Shown here one piece after another: positions 53,092-62,636 of a stretch of 64,000 bases of DNA. A program made the position numbers and the translations under genes. Source of the stretch: PBB1 sp046154125 (GTDB taxonomy: Bacteria > Pseudomonadota > Gammaproteobacteria > Burkholderiales > Burkholderiaceae_C); contig JBJXEJ010000139.1 of assembly GCA_046154125.1 (NCBI GenBank), positions 1-64,000 on the forward strand. Reading direction: 5' to 3'. Below the pieces are notes generated by a model that worked only from the letters and a program-made list of their open reading frames with translations, did not search any database and was not told the DNA's origin. The stretch's first letter is position 1. Each line of letters begins with the position of its first letter.

Positions 53092-54018
53092 ATGCGCCCG
53101 ACCGGCCGCTTTGCGCCCTCGCCCACCGGTCCGCTGCACGCCGGTTCGATGGTGGCTGCGCTGGCGAGCTGGCTCGACGCGCGGTCGCACGGCGGTCGCT
53201 GGCTGGTGCGCATCGAGGACGTCGACCTGCCGCGCTGCATTCCCGGTGCCGACCACTACATCCTGCTGCAGCTGGCCAGCTGCGGCCTGATCTCCGACGA
53301 CCCGGTGGTGTGGCAATCTCAGCGCCACGACCTGTACCTTTCGGCCATGCGACGACAGCTGATGCGGCACCAGCGATCGTTCCCGTGCAGCTGCTCGCGC
53401 CGCGACATCGAGCAGGCGTGGCTGGCGCGCGGACAGATCCGCGAGGCGCACGGCGAGCTGGTGTATCCGGGCACCTGCCGAGATGGGCTGCACGGCAAGC
53501 CCGCCCGGGCACAACGCCTGCGCTGCACACAGGCAGACGGTAGTGACCTGGTGATCGCCTGGACCGACCGACGCCTCGGTGCGATGACGCAGAACGTGAC
53601 GCAGACCATCGGAGATTTCGTGCTGAGGCGTGCCGACGGCCTGTGGGCGTACCAGCTCGCGGTGGTGGTGGACGACGCGGATCAGGGGATCACGCACGTC
53701 GTGCGCGGTGGCGACATGGCCGAGAGCACGCCGCGCCAGATCCACCTGCAGCGGCAACTCGGCGTGCCCACGCCGGCTTACCTGCACACCCCGGTGGTGA
53801 TAGCCGCCGACGGCCACAAGCTGTCGAAACAGAACGGCGCCACCGCCGTCGACCCTCGCGAACCGTTGCAGGTGCTGCGCGAGGCAGGCGCCGTGCTCGG
53901 CATCGAGGCGCACGGGGACACGGTGGCCGACTGGCTGGCCAGCGCGGTGCCGGCGTGGGCGGCGGTGTTTCCGCCGACGGTGCCCGCCCTGTCGGGCTCG
54001 GTCGATGCGCAGACATAG
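53092..54018 (+). CDS. gluQRS: Glutamyl-Q tRNA(Asp) synthetase
   Basis: This 308-residue paralogue of the GluRS catalytic core attaches glutamate to the queuosine base of tRNA(Asp). It has the HIGH-like motif RFAPSPTGPLHAGS at the N-terminus and the KMSKS-like HKLSKQNGA near residue 242. The Cys-rich zinc site is near CSCSRRDIEQ and YPGTCRDG. There is no anticodon-binding domain, as expected. ATG 53092 follows the LysR stop by 23 bp; a GTG at 53086 is an alternative. Confidence 0.93.
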   Translation: MRPTGRFAPSPTGPLHAGSMVAALASWLDARSHGGRWLVRIEDVDLPRCIPGADHYILLQLASCGLISDDPVVWQSQRHDLYLSAMRRQLMRHQRSFPCSCSRRDIEQAWLARGQIREAHGELVYPGTCRDGLHGKPARAQRLRCTQADGSDLVIAWTDRRLGAMTQNVTQTIGDFVLRRADGLWAYQLAVVVDDADQGITHVVRGGDMAESTPRQIHLQRQLGVPTPAYLHTPVVIAADGHKLSKQNGATAVDPREPLQVLREAGAVLGIEAHGDTVADWLASAVPAWAAVFPPTVPALSGSVDAQT

Positions 54019-54167
54019 TGCAGAGCTGCAAGTCGACTGACTGTTTCCGAGCCTCAAGAGACATCCGCTAGACAACTTCGACCGCCGGAGAGCCGTCGCT
54101 CGCATCCGTCCCGAACCGCAAGCTCAACGGGGACGCGGACAACCCACTATCGAGACAGGCCGAGTCA

Positions 54168-55292
54168 TCACGTCCGCGCAGCGGGCTGCTGTTGGGTGGT
54201 GCAGTGGATGCCGCCGCCGCCCGCCGCAATGGCGTCGATGCGCATTTGGACCACACGCCGCGTGGGGTAGAGCGCCTGAAGTGCGTCACGCGCAAACCGG
54301 TCGGCAGCCGCGTCGCCAAAGGCGGGCAAGATTAGGCCGCCGTTGCACAGGTAATAGTTGATGTAGCCGGCTGCGAAGCTGTCGCTGTCGGCCTTTGGCG
54401 AGGCCGGCTGTGCAGGTACCGGAATCACGGTGAGCGACAGAGGGCGGCCTTGTGCGTCGGTGCTCTGACGCAGCACGTCGATGTGGCGCTGCGTGACAGC
54501 ACGTTCCCCGTACAGGTCTTGCGCGTCGTGACTGACGACCACGCGGCCCGCGCCGGCAAAGCGGGCATAGAAGTCGGTGTGCGCATCGGTGATGTCACCG
54601 CCGGCCGGGCCGGGCAACCAGAGGATCTTGGTCAAGCCCAAGCTGTCCTTGAGCGCCTGCTCGACCGCTGCCTTGGTGCGGCCAGGATTGCGGTTCGCGT
54701 TCAGCACGCAACTTTCTTTGACGATGGCCGTGCCCTCGCCGTCCACTTCAAGGCCGCCGCCTTCGAGCACCAGCGCGCTCTTGACTGGCTGGGTACCAGT
54801 TCGGTTGACTATCCACGCGGCCACGCGTGCGTCGTTGCTGTGGGCTTGCTTTCCTCCCCAGCCGTTGAAATTGAAGTCGACGGCGCGCAACTCGCTCCCG
54901 TTGATGCGGCGCACGAACACGGGGCCGGTGTCTCGCAGCCACAGATCGTCCAAGGCTGCGCTCACCAGCTCGATGCGTGCCGCATTCACTGCGTTTGCGC
55001 GCAGACCTTCTGCACGGGCCATGGCCGCAGCATTGACCAGCATCGTCACGGGCTCGAACGCGGCCACGGCGTCGGCGATGCGCATCAGGTCTTGTTGCAC
55101 ACCGCTGAGATCGCGCCCCCAGATCCCGGTGCTCGACGTGAAACCCATCCAGGTGCACTCGTGCGGCTCGCCCTCGTCGGGCATGCGAAAGTCCAGCGCG
55201 CTACCGCTGGCCGCCTGAGTTTCGCTGCTGCCGCCGCAACCCGCCGAAAATGCGGTGGCAGCCAAGGAGATCGTGACGCTGCGCCGGTTCAT
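54168..55292 (-). CDS. Exported agmatine deiminase/peptidyl-arginine deiminase-family lipoprotein
   Basis: This 374-residue protein has an N-terminal signal with RR (NRRSVTISL) and a lipobox-like SAGC (Cys19). The PPAD-type guanidino-hydrolase domain has WLRDTGPVF, EGGGLEVDGEG (substrate acid), DAHTDFYARF (catalytic His) and the C-terminal GGGGIHCTTQQQP with nucleophile Cys364. Most agmatine deiminases are cytosolic; this one should be lipid-anchored or periplasmic. It stands alone between gluQRS and a two-component pair. Whether agmatine or an arginine-containing peptide is the substrate is open. Confidence 0.88.
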   Translation of the reverse strand: MNRRSVTISLAATAFSAGCGGSSETQAASGSALDFRMPDEGEPHECTWMGFTSSTGIWGRDLSGVQQDLMRIADAVAAFEPVTMLVNAAAMARAEGLRANAVNAARIELVSAALDDLWLRDTGPVFVRRINGSELRAVDFNFNGWGGKQAHSNDARVAAWIVNRTGTQPVKSALVLEGGGLEVDGEGTAIVKESCVLNANRNPGRTKAAVEQALKDSLGLTKILWLPGPAGGDITDAHTDFYARFAGAGRVVVSHDAQDLYGERAVTQRHIDVLRQSTDAQGRPLSLTVIPVPAQPASPKADSDSFAAGYINYYLCNGGLILPAFGDAAADRFARDALQALYPTRRVVQMRIDAIAAGGGGIHCTTQQQPAART

Positions 55293-55633
55293 GGGTCTCG
55301 TACGGGTAACCGTTCAGGGGCTGTTGCTTGTTCGAAGTCGCCAAATGCCGAGGAATCGCTGACTTCGGCGTCGCTCGATTGTCGCAGTTTGCGCGTACGA
55401 GTCGATGCGGCCCGAGCTGGGGTCTCGAACGTTCCATAAGCGGCTTCGGTGACAGCAATGCGGCCACCCTCGACAAGGCACAGTAAGACTCCACAAAGGT
55501 GCCGGTCACAAGTGGCCGCTCCTGGCCGGAAGCGTCAGTTCGATCGGTCTGGCGACCGACCATTCCGACATCTGCGAGTCCTGGAGCTTCGTTCGCTCAC
55601 CACGTGCAAGTCAGCGGCTCGTCACCCGTCGGA
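55293..55633. other. Intergenic region (341 bp) between the deiminase and kinase genes
   Basis: I see no gene with a ribosome site or domain. The stretch is less biased in third-position GC than neighbours. It includes a region (about 55495-55545) with the mirrored pieces GTGGCCGCTCCTGGCCGGAAGCG, which looks like a decayed intergenic repeat. The deiminase promoter should lie in the first ~120 bases, read on the minus strand. Confidence 0.45.
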
Positions 55634-57058
55634 TCATCCGACAACGCTCTCCCCGCGCGGCAGGGTCAGCACGAAACAGGTCCCGCCACCGTCGCGCGGT
55701 TCGCAGCGCACGCGGCCGCCGTGGCGCTCGGCGATCTGCTTGACCAGGCTCAGGCCCAGACCCACGCCACCGGCGGTCTCTGCGTGGCCGGGCAGTCGGT
55801 AGAAGGGCTCGAAGATGCGTTCGCGCAGGTCGTGCGGCACGCCCGAACCGCGGTCGCACACCTGCACCTCGACGCCTTGCGCGCCAGTGGCCAGCGCGAT
55901 CTGCACCTCGCCCCCGCCATACCGCTGCGCGTTCTCGATCAGGTTGCGCACCGCACGGCGAAGCAGGCGTTCGTCACCCGACACGCTGACCGCACGACCG
56001 TCGATGGCGGCCCCGATGCGAGCGGCTTCTTCGGCAACGAGTCCCAGCAGATCGATCCCGTCGTGGCGATCGATGTCGCGCAGGGCATCGAGGCGGCTGG
56101 CCAGCAGCACCTCCTCGACCAGCGCATCGAGTTCGGCCACATTGAGCTCGATCTCGCGCTTGAGGCGATCCCGCTGTTCGGGCGCGGCGGCGTCCAGCAT
56201 CGACACCGCCATCCGCATGCGCGCCAATGGCGAGCGCAGCTCATGGCTGGCGTTGGCAAGCAGCGACTGGTGGGACCGCACCAGCGCCTCGATGCGCGAT
56301 GCCGCCTGGTTGAAGCTCTCGGCGACCGCCGCGACCTCGTCGCTGCCGCTCACCTCGACGCGGTGGCTCAGCTCGCCGGAACCGAACTGCTCGACCCCCT
56401 GCCGCAGGCTCTGGAGCCGCCGGGTCAGCCGGTTGACCACCGGCCAGGCACCGAGGGAGACGGCGACAAACAGCAGTCCGAGCAGGAGCACCAGACCTGC
56501 GCCGCCCTGCCAGGGCGGCGGGACGAATGACAGGGGAAACAGCGGCGGCACCATGGGTGGCGGTCCAGGCTCGCCACGACGATCGCCCAGCTGGGGGCCC
56601 ATGCCCGGACCGATACGGCGCCCCGGACGCATCACCCACAGCGTTCGACCGTCTTCCAGTTGCACTGCAAAGGCACGATGGCGATCGCCGTGTTCGCCGC
56701 CCCTTCCGGGCATCGCGACCCCACGATCAGGACCCTCGACGAGCGGCTGCCGAAGGCGCTCCGCGAACGACTCGGACATGGCGATGCGCTTGCCGGACGC
56801 GTCGTCGAGCGCCAGCGGCAGCCGCAGGCGCTCCGACCAGTCGAGCAGCGCAGCCCGCTGCTGCTCGGTCGCTGCCTCGTCGCCGGGCAGCGACCTCTGG
56901 ATCAGGTCGCCCCAGGCTGCCATGCGGTCGGACAACACCGACTCGGCACGACTGCGCTCGGTCTCGATCTGCTGGTGGAACAGCCAGCCGGACGCCGCCG
57001 CGAACAGCAGCAGCACCGCCACGACGGTGAGGTAGATGCGCAGCGTCAGCGTCGTCAT
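55634..57058 (-). CDS. Envelope-type sensor histidine kinase (CpxA/RstB-like)
   Basis: This 474-residue kinase has TM1 (about 8-26), a periplasmic loop (27-180) ending in a Pro-rich stretch, and TM2 (about 187-207). HAMP (about 208-262) is followed by His272 in LLANASHELRSPLAR and a HATPase with NLIENAQRYGGG, DRGSGVP and GGVGLGLSLVKQIAERHGG. It lies 27 bp after the OmpR-type regulator gene in the same direction. With the CpxP-like gene first in the row, it forms an envelope stress unit. The signal is probably misfolded protein or metal in the periplasm. Confidence 0.92.
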   Translation of the reverse strand: MTTLTLRIYLTVVAVLLLFAAASGWLFHQQIETERSRAESVLSDRMAAWGDLIQRSLPGDEAATEQQRAALLDWSERLRLPLALDDASGKRIAMSESFAERLRQPLVEGPDRGVAMPGRGGEHGDRHRAFAVQLEDGRTLWVMRPGRRIGPGMGPQLGDRRGEPGPPPMVPPLFPLSFVPPPWQGGAGLVLLLGLLFVAVSLGAWPVVNRLTRRLQSLRQGVEQFGSGELSHRVEVSGSDEVAAVAESFNQAASRIEALVRSHQSLLANASHELRSPLARMRMAVSMLDAAAPEQRDRLKREIELNVAELDALVEEVLLASRLDALRDIDRHDGIDLLGLVAEEAARIGAAIDGRAVSVSGDERLLRRAVRNLIENAQRYGGGEVQIALATGAQGVEVQVCDRGSGVPHDLRERIFEPFYRLPGHAETAGGVGLGLSLVKQIAERHGGRVRCEPRDGGGTCFVLTLPRGESVVG

Positions 57059-57085
57059 GCGGGCGATCGCAAGGCCGCGCGGGCG

Positions 57086-57817
57086 TCAATCCGCATCTTG
57101 CTTCTTGGCAAAGACATAGCCGGCGCCACGCACAGTCAGCACGCGGCGCGGATCCTTCGGGTCGTCCTCGATCAGCGCGCGGATGCGCGAGATATGCACG
57201 TCGATCGAGCGGTCGAAGGCGTCCATGGGGTGGCCCTTCAGCGCATCCATGATCTGATCGCGCGACAGCACCCGCCCGGGGCTCTGCGCCAGCACGACCA
57301 GCAACTCGAACTGATGGCTGGTCAGATCGCAGGGGCGACCGTCGAGCCGTGCAACTCGAGCAGCCAGATCCACCTCGAGCCGACCGAAGCGCAGCACTTC
57401 TCCAGCCCCCGCAGGCACCGGAGCGGCTCGACGCAACAGCGCCTTGACCCGAGCCAGCAGCTCGCGCGGCTCGAAGGGCTTGGGCAGGTAATCGTCGGCG
57501 CCGAGTTCGAGTCCGACGATGCGGTCCATCGGCTCGCCACGCGCCGTCAGCATCAGCAGCGGCAGGTGCCGCGTGCGCGAATCGCCGCGCAATTCGCGGC
57601 ACAGGTCGAGCCCATCGCCGTCGGGCAACATCAGGTCGAGCACCAGCGCGTCATAGTCGGCGGACGGAGCTCCGGGACGGCCGAAGGACGCCAAGCGGCT
57701 GCGGCCCTCGGCCAGCGTGGCGGCGACTTCGACCTCGAAGCCAGCCGCACGCAGGTAGTCCCCGACCATCGCCGACAGGCGGGTGTCGTCATCGATCAGC
57801 AGCAATCGAGCTGGCAT
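57086..57817 (-). CDS. OmpR-family response regulator (CpxR/RstA-like)
   Basis: This 243-residue regulator has a receiver domain with Asp61 (LVLDLMLPDGDG). An extra Gly/Pro-containing segment (SFGRPGAPSADYD) precedes that strand. The KPFEPRELLARVKALLRR end is present. The winged helix has LTSHQFELLVVLAQSPGRVLSRDQIMDALKG and the wing VRGAGYVF. It is encoded between the CpxP-like gene (70 bp upstream) and its kinase. It likely binds the direct repeat upstream of the CpxP-like gene. Confidence 0.93.
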   Translation of the reverse strand: MPARLLLIDDDTRLSAMVGDYLRAAGFEVEVAATLAEGRSRLASFGRPGAPSADYDALVLDLMLPDGDGLDLCRELRGDSRTRHLPLLMLTARGEPMDRIVGLELGADDYLPKPFEPRELLARVKALLRRAAPVPAGAGEVLRFGRLEVDLAARVARLDGRPCDLTSHQFELLVVLAQSPGRVLSRDQIMDALKGHPMDAFDRSIDVHISRIRALIEDDPKDPRRVLTVRGAGYVFAKKQDAD

Positions 57818-57887
57818 GGAAACTTCCGTTAGAAGGTGTCGGGCCTGGCGACACGTGACGGCATCGGCCTGCCGCCACGTGCACGGG

Positions 57888-58493
57888 TCAGCTCAGCAGA
57901 TGGACCGACACCGCGCGATCGCCGAATGCGCCGTTATCGGCATGCGGCCGGCCACCCTGCGAACGGTGGTCTGCCATGCGCTGACCCAGTGTCGCACGCT
58001 GCTCGGGCGACAGCACCCGGCTCGCGTCGAGCATGGCCTGCATCGCGCGTCGGCTCGCCTGATCGTGCTGCGCGAGCATCTGTTGCCGCAGTTGCTCGGC
58101 CGCGTTGGCATCGACGACCGGTGCGGTGAAGATCTGCATGCTGCGCTCGTGCAGGCTGCGTCCGGCCTCGTGCTGTGTCTTCAAATCGGCAGCGGCGGCA
58201 GTTGCGATCTGCTTGATCTGCGCGCGCTGCGCATCGGTGGCATTGAGGCCGTCGAGCAGGTGATCGACGGCTCGCTCGACGCGTTCCGGCGGCCCGCCGA
58301 ACAAGCCCGGCCCGAAGCCTCCCGGTCCACGCATCTCGGCATGGGGTCCCGCCCGCTCGCCGTGTGCCGAGTCATGTGCCCAGGCGGCCACACCCAGGGT
58401 GGCCGACAACGCGATCACCGCGCCCAGTGCCCACCGGCCCGCCGAGCCCTGCAGCGCTGAGAGATGGAATCTTCCGGTCTTGACTTGTGCCAT
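57888..58493 (-). CDS. Spy/CpxP-family periplasmic protein
   Basis: This 201-residue exported protein has a signal of about 40 residues including a long N-region (cut after AWA) and a His/Gly-rich start. An all-helical Spy/CpxP core has two family motifs, LNATDAQRAQIKQIA and LSPEQRATLGQRM (LTxxQ type). AGGAGCC before the ATG at 58493 supports the start over one at 58514. By family it acts as a periplasmic chaperone or as a feedback inhibitor of the adjacent kinase. Confidence 0.87.
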   Translation of the reverse strand: MAQVKTGRFHLSALQGSAGRWALGAVIALSATLGVAAWAHDSAHGERAGPHAEMRGPGGFGPGLFGGPPERVERAVDHLLDGLNATDAQRAQIKQIATAAAADLKTQHEAGRSLHERSMQIFTAPVVDANAAEQLRQQMLAQHDQASRRAMQAMLDASRVLSPEQRATLGQRMADHRSQGGRPHADNGAFGDRAVSVHLLS

Positions 58494-58594
58494 GAAAGGC
58501 TCCTTTGAATACATGGATGGGGTCTGTGCGTACCGGTTTTCACTCCGGTAGCCACCATGCTCGCGGTGCGGCGTGAAGCTGCCATGGCTGCGCC

Positions 58595-58609
58595 GTAAAG
58601 ATGTGTGAA
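58595..58609. promoter_or_regulatory. CpxR-like direct repeat upstream of the CpxP-like gene
   Basis: GTAAA-N5-GTGAA (GTAAAGATGTGTGAA) matches the CpxR pattern GTAAA-N5-GTAAA in nine of ten defined bases. It lies about 100 bp upstream of the ATG, a position suited to activation by the adjacent OmpR-type regulator. A TACCGG/CCGGTA inverted repeat (58531-58550) lies between it and the gene. Confidence 0.55.
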
Positions 58610-58673
58610 TGTGACGCGAGGAGGTCCCCGCCCAGCCGCCCCGAACCTCGGCTCGAACTGTCGCGCGCAGCGA

Positions 58674-61523
58674 CTACTTGGTCGAAACGGGAAAGTCAGG
58701 GCTGCCCGAAAAGAAGCTTCGCAGGTGCTTGAGGATCAGCCCGAGATCGAGCGGCTTGGTCCAGTAGCCGTCGACGCCGATCTGCTTGGCCAGCGCCTGC
58801 TGCTGCGGCAGCGCGTCGGCGGTGACCGCGATCACATGCATGTGCCGCGTGGCCGCGTTCTGGCGGATCTGCCTCACGATGTCGAGACCCGACATGTCGG
58901 GCAGGTTCATGTCGGTCAGCAGCAGTTGCGGGTGCTCGGCCTGCGCGAGCCGCAGACCCTCTGCGCCGGTCGACGCCTCCAGCAGCTTCCAGTTGCCCAG
59001 GCGGCCGAAGACCTCCCGCATCAGCATCGCATTGACGGGGTCGTCCTCGATGTACAACGCGGTGCCTCCGGCGGCCTCGATCCAGTCGGTCTGCGCGGGC
59101 ATCGAGTCGGTCGAATCCCGCCCGCTTCGCGAACTCTTGGCCAGCGGCAGCTTGACCGTGAAGCACGATCCGGTGTTCGGCGTCGAGGTGACCTCGATCG
59201 TGCCCCCCATGCCCTGCGTCAGTTCACGGGCAATGACCAGACCGAGCCCGGTTCCTTCGATCTGGGTCTTCTCGGCGCCGACCCGGTTGAACGGTTGGAA
59301 CAACTGATCGAGCTGCGAGACGCTCATGCCCACGCCGGTGTCCTCGATGCTGATCTGGACCTTCGATGCCCCCAGCGGCTCGACGACGACGTTGACATGC
59401 CCGCCGGCGCGGTTGTACTTGATCGCGTTCGACAGCAGGTTGGTGAACAACTGGTCCATGGCCCGCCGGTCGGCCCTGGCATGCACCGCGTGCTCGGCAC
59501 CGATGAATTCGACGCGAACCGCGCGCTCCAGCGCCAGCGGCTGCAGCAACGCGATGCCGCTGTTCACCACATCGTTGACAGGCACCGACTCGCGTTGCAG
59601 CGAGAACATCTGCTGCTCGACGCGGGACAGTTCCAGGACATCGTTGACGAGGCTGAGAAGCCGTGTGCCGGACATGCGAATGGTCTGCACCCGCTGCTTC
59701 TGGATGCTGGTCAGCGGCTCCTTGCGGTCGCCTTCTAGCAGTTGTGCAAAGCCGAGGATGCCATTGAGCGGCGTGCGCAACTCATGGCTGATGCGCGACA
59801 GCAACTCGCTCTTGCTGCGATTGGCCTCGCGAGTCTCGGCCATCTCCTGGCGCAGGCGCTCCAGCGCATATTCCTCGGTGATGTCGCGGCACACCCCGAT
59901 CAGCACCGGCGTGCGTGATCGCGCGCGGTCGCGACTGGCCTGGGCACGCGCGACGAATTCGATCTGGCGCGGCTCGCCGGTCGTCGTGACGACACCGAGC
60001 ACCTCGCGCTGGATCCCGCCTGACACGGCGGTCAGGCTGATGAACGCCTGGGCACTCTCGCGCGCCGACGGCTCCAGCATGTCCAGCCACTGCGCCAGCA
60101 CGAAGGACGTCGGCGACTCGACCGGCAGCCGATGCACCTGGCAGGCATTCCGGTCGAGGGTGATCGTCGCGGTCGAGAGGTTCAGCTCGAAGATGCCGAT
60201 GCCAGCTGCCTGCGACGCCAGCTCCCACTGCTGGCCCGAGCGGGCGATCTCGGCTGCCGCCTTTTCGGACTCGGTCACGTCGGTGGCGAAACCGTGCCAC
60301 AACACGTTGCCGTCCGGCATGCGGCGCGGGCTGGCGAATCCGCTCAGCACCCGCAGGCCGGCCTTCGGAAGCACCACGCGGAACGTCTGGGACCAGGGCT
60401 GGCCGCAGGCCCCCGCGGCCTCGATCTGCAACTCGACCCCCTTGCGGTCCTCGGGGTGGACACGGTCGAGCATCGGACGGCAGTCCTGCGCCAGCTCATC
60501 CGGCGTCAGCTCGAACACCTCCCGGACGCTTTCGCTGGCATAGGGACAGTAACCCGTGCCATCCGGCCGACTCACCCGCTGGTAGAGCACGCCCGGCACG
60601 TGCTGGGCCAGCAGGCGCAGCGTGTCGGAGACCTCGCGCTCCTGCCGCTCGGCGCCGATGCGATGCGTCACGTCCTGCGCAGAACCGCGGTATCCCTTGA
60701 ACACCCCATCGGTGCGGAACTTGGCGATCGCGCTGTACGAGATCAGGCGGTCGCCCATCGGCGTCGGCTTCAACACCACGACGCGGGCAAACGACTGCTG
60801 ACGATCGAGCACCTCGTGGAAACCGAGCTGCGGCTCGACCACGCGGCCCGCGCCGTCGCGCATCGGAGACGCCGGCGGACTCCGGTTGACTTGCGACAGC
60901 ACCGTCAGGCCGGTCAGGTCCTCGAACCGGTCGGACAGCCAGGTGTACCGGTGGAACGAATCCGTTTCCCACAGCCAATCGCTGGATGCAGAGGCAAAGT
61001 CGAGCAGCCGGCGCTCGCTGATCTGCAGCTTGAAGATGCGCTCATGGCTGGCCGCAGCCTCGGTGGCCCCGCGTGCCAGTTCATGCAACCAGCGCTGCTG
61101 ATCGGCGTTCAGCCGGCGAGGCTGCGCAGACATCACGAACAGCATGCCCAGGCATTCACCTTCGAACTCGATCGGGTGACCGGCATAGCTGCGCAGGCCT
61201 GCGTCTCGGACAACCAGAGGATGCTGCGCGAAGCGGGGGTCGGTCGTGGCATCCGCCACCTCGAACGCCGAACCCGATGCAACGCCTTCTGCACAGAACG
61301 ACATCGGCAGCGGGATGTGCAGCGAATCGAGTCCGATGCCTGCCTTGAACCACTGCCATTCTTCGCCGACCAGGCTGACCGCGGCGACATCGCTGCCTGT
61401 CAACTGGGCGGCGCTGCGCACGAAAAGCTCGAACACCGAATCCGGCTGCGCAGCCAGCATCTGGAGCTTGCGGCGACGGTCCGAGGCCAGCACGGCCGCG
61501 AGGTCATTCGTGGGATCAGCCAT
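58674..61523 (-). CDS. Soluble hybrid histidine kinase: GAF, three PAS-like domains, kinase core, receiver
   Basis: This 949-residue protein has a GAF domain (about 25-155, FELFVRSAAQLTGSDVAAVSL), then PAS-like domains at about 175-290, 300-420 and 425-555. The phosphoacceptor domain has His580 (SRISHELRTPLNG), followed by HATPase (NLLSNAIKYN, DTGVGM, GTGLGLVIARELTQ). The C-terminal receiver has EDD (826-828), Asp871 and Lys923. No membrane helix is seen. There is no partner phosphotransfer protein nearby, so the receiver may act internally or pass phosphate to a distant HPt. Its sensed signal is unknown. Confidence 0.92.
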   Translation of the reverse strand: MADPTNDLAAVLASDRRRKLQMLAAQPDSVFELFVRSAAQLTGSDVAAVSLVGEEWQWFKAGIGLDSLHIPLPMSFCAEGVASGSAFEVADATTDPRFAQHPLVVRDAGLRSYAGHPIEFEGECLGMLFVMSAQPRRLNADQQRWLHELARGATEAAASHERIFKLQISERRLLDFASASSDWLWETDSFHRYTWLSDRFEDLTGLTVLSQVNRSPPASPMRDGAGRVVEPQLGFHEVLDRQQSFARVVVLKPTPMGDRLISYSAIAKFRTDGVFKGYRGSAQDVTHRIGAERQEREVSDTLRLLAQHVPGVLYQRVSRPDGTGYCPYASESVREVFELTPDELAQDCRPMLDRVHPEDRKGVELQIEAAGACGQPWSQTFRVVLPKAGLRVLSGFASPRRMPDGNVLWHGFATDVTESEKAAAEIARSGQQWELASQAAGIGIFELNLSTATITLDRNACQVHRLPVESPTSFVLAQWLDMLEPSARESAQAFISLTAVSGGIQREVLGVVTTTGEPRQIEFVARAQASRDRARSRTPVLIGVCRDITEEYALERLRQEMAETREANRSKSELLSRISHELRTPLNGILGFAQLLEGDRKEPLTSIQKQRVQTIRMSGTRLLSLVNDVLELSRVEQQMFSLQRESVPVNDVVNSGIALLQPLALERAVRVEFIGAEHAVHARADRRAMDQLFTNLLSNAIKYNRAGGHVNVVVEPLGASKVQISIEDTGVGMSVSQLDQLFQPFNRVGAEKTQIEGTGLGLVIARELTQGMGGTIEVTSTPNTGSCFTVKLPLAKSSRSGRDSTDSMPAQTDWIEAAGGTALYIEDDPVNAMLMREVFGRLGNWKLLEASTGAEGLRLAQAEHPQLLLTDMNLPDMSGLDIVRQIRQNAATRHMHVIAVTADALPQQQALAKQIGVDGYWTKPLDLGLILKHLRSFFSGSPDFPVSTK

Positions 61524-61723
61524 GCAGCCGCGGCATCATCCCAGCCCCTCCGCGCTTTTCGAATTCCGCCGCCCACCGCGCCATGCCTGCCAGCTCCAAC
61601 GCCGACTTGTCGGGTCGGCCGTGCGCGCAGTGTAGTAGCTCGCAGGCGCCGCTCCGGCAGGGGGCCGGACCCTGTCGGCAAGGACGCAACACCGCGACTC
61701 CAACGGGGTGTGCCCCACGCAAA

Positions 61724-61745
61724 AAGGCCGGGATTGCCCGGCCTT
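61724..61745 (-). terminator. Rho-independent terminator of csbD-like gene
   Basis: AAGGCCGGG / CCCGGCCTT form a 9-bp stem around ATTG. The minus strand continues as TTTTTG, 24 bases after the CsbD stop. Confidence 0.85.
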
Positions 61746-61768
61746 CGCGAACGCCCTGGACGTGGCGG

Positions 61769-61954
61769 TCAGACTTTGTCGATGCGGTCCTTCAGCTTCT
61801 CTTTCGCATCACCGAATCCCGACTGGACCTTGCCGGATGTCTTGTCGATCTTGCCTTCGATCTCGAGTTCCTTGTTGCCTGTCGCCTTGCCGGTGACCTC
61901 CTTCACGGCGCCCTTGACCTGCTCCACACGGCCTTGAATCTGATCCTTGTTCAT
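61769..61954 (-). CDS. CsbD family stress protein
   Basis: This 61-residue, highly charged, helical protein starts MNKDQIQGRVEQVKGAVKEV and contains TGNKELEIEGKIDKTSGKVQSGFGDAKEKLKD, typical of CsbD/YjbJ proteins that rise under general stress. AGGAG lies six bases before the ATG at 61954. It is a single gene with its own terminator. Function within the family is undefined; related proteins are abundant in stationary phase. Confidence 0.93.
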   Translation of the reverse strand: MNKDQIQGRVEQVKGAVKEVTGKATGNKELEIEGKIDKTSGKVQSGFGDAKEKLKDRIDKV

Positions 61955-62186
61955 GCACGACTCCTGTTCAATCAAAGTGGATGGTTGAATCGGTAGACCC
62001 TGCCCTGTTCCGTTCAGGCCCCGACCGATGAATCGACTGTGCCCGGGAGCCCTCGGACGGTCTGTCGGGATGCCGCGTACACGCCTGTAGGACGATGCCC
62101 CAGAAGGATCACACACCGCTTTAGGTCGGTTTCGGCGCGATCCACGGCAACGCCGAGGCGGCCTTCGCGCGAAGAACCTGACCCGG

Positions 62187-62567
62187 TCAGCGCGTGCCCG
62201 AATGGAGGCGCGCTGCCAGCGCGCGCACGTCGGAGTCGGGAGCCTCGCCACCCAGGCGCGCCTCGCCTTCCAGCGCCGCCTGCATCAGCCGCGTCAGCGT
62301 GGACGGATGCGGCGTGACGGTGCCGAAGAACAGCACCTCGCCGCCTCGGGCGATCAGCAGCGTCGGGAAGTTGTCGACGTCGATCGCACCGACCAGGTCG
62401 GACTCGTCCTCGACATCGATCCACCGACCCTGGACGCGCGCAGCGAGCTGCCCCTGCAACGCCTGGTCGAAGGTCGCGCGGTAGTCGCGGCAGGTTCCGC
62501 ACCATTCGGCGCACAGGCAGGCGACGTTCAGCGGGGTGGGGGGCAATGTGTCGGCGGGCGCGCTCAT
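62187..62567 (-). CDS. Thioredoxin-family protein
   Basis: This 126-residue thioredoxin-fold protein has the active site WCGTC (Cys23, Cys26) near the N-terminus and the cis-Pro loop DNFPTLLI. There is no signal peptide, so it is cytosolic. It differs from classical thioredoxin (WCGPC) in having Thr between the cysteines. It lies 69 bp after the SUI1-type gene in the same direction. Partners are unknown. Confidence 0.88.
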   Translation of the reverse strand: MSAPADTLPPTPLNVACLCAEWCGTCRDYRATFDQALQGQLAARVQGRWIDVEDESDLVGAIDVDNFPTLLIARGGEVLFFGTVTPHPSTLTRLMQAALEGEARLGGEAPDSDVRALAARLHSGTR

Positions 62568-62636
62568 GGGTTCGGGGACGGCAGATCGATCCGTCCGTGA
62601 GTGTGCCCGCTGCGAGTCGCCGGCCGCTGCGCCACG

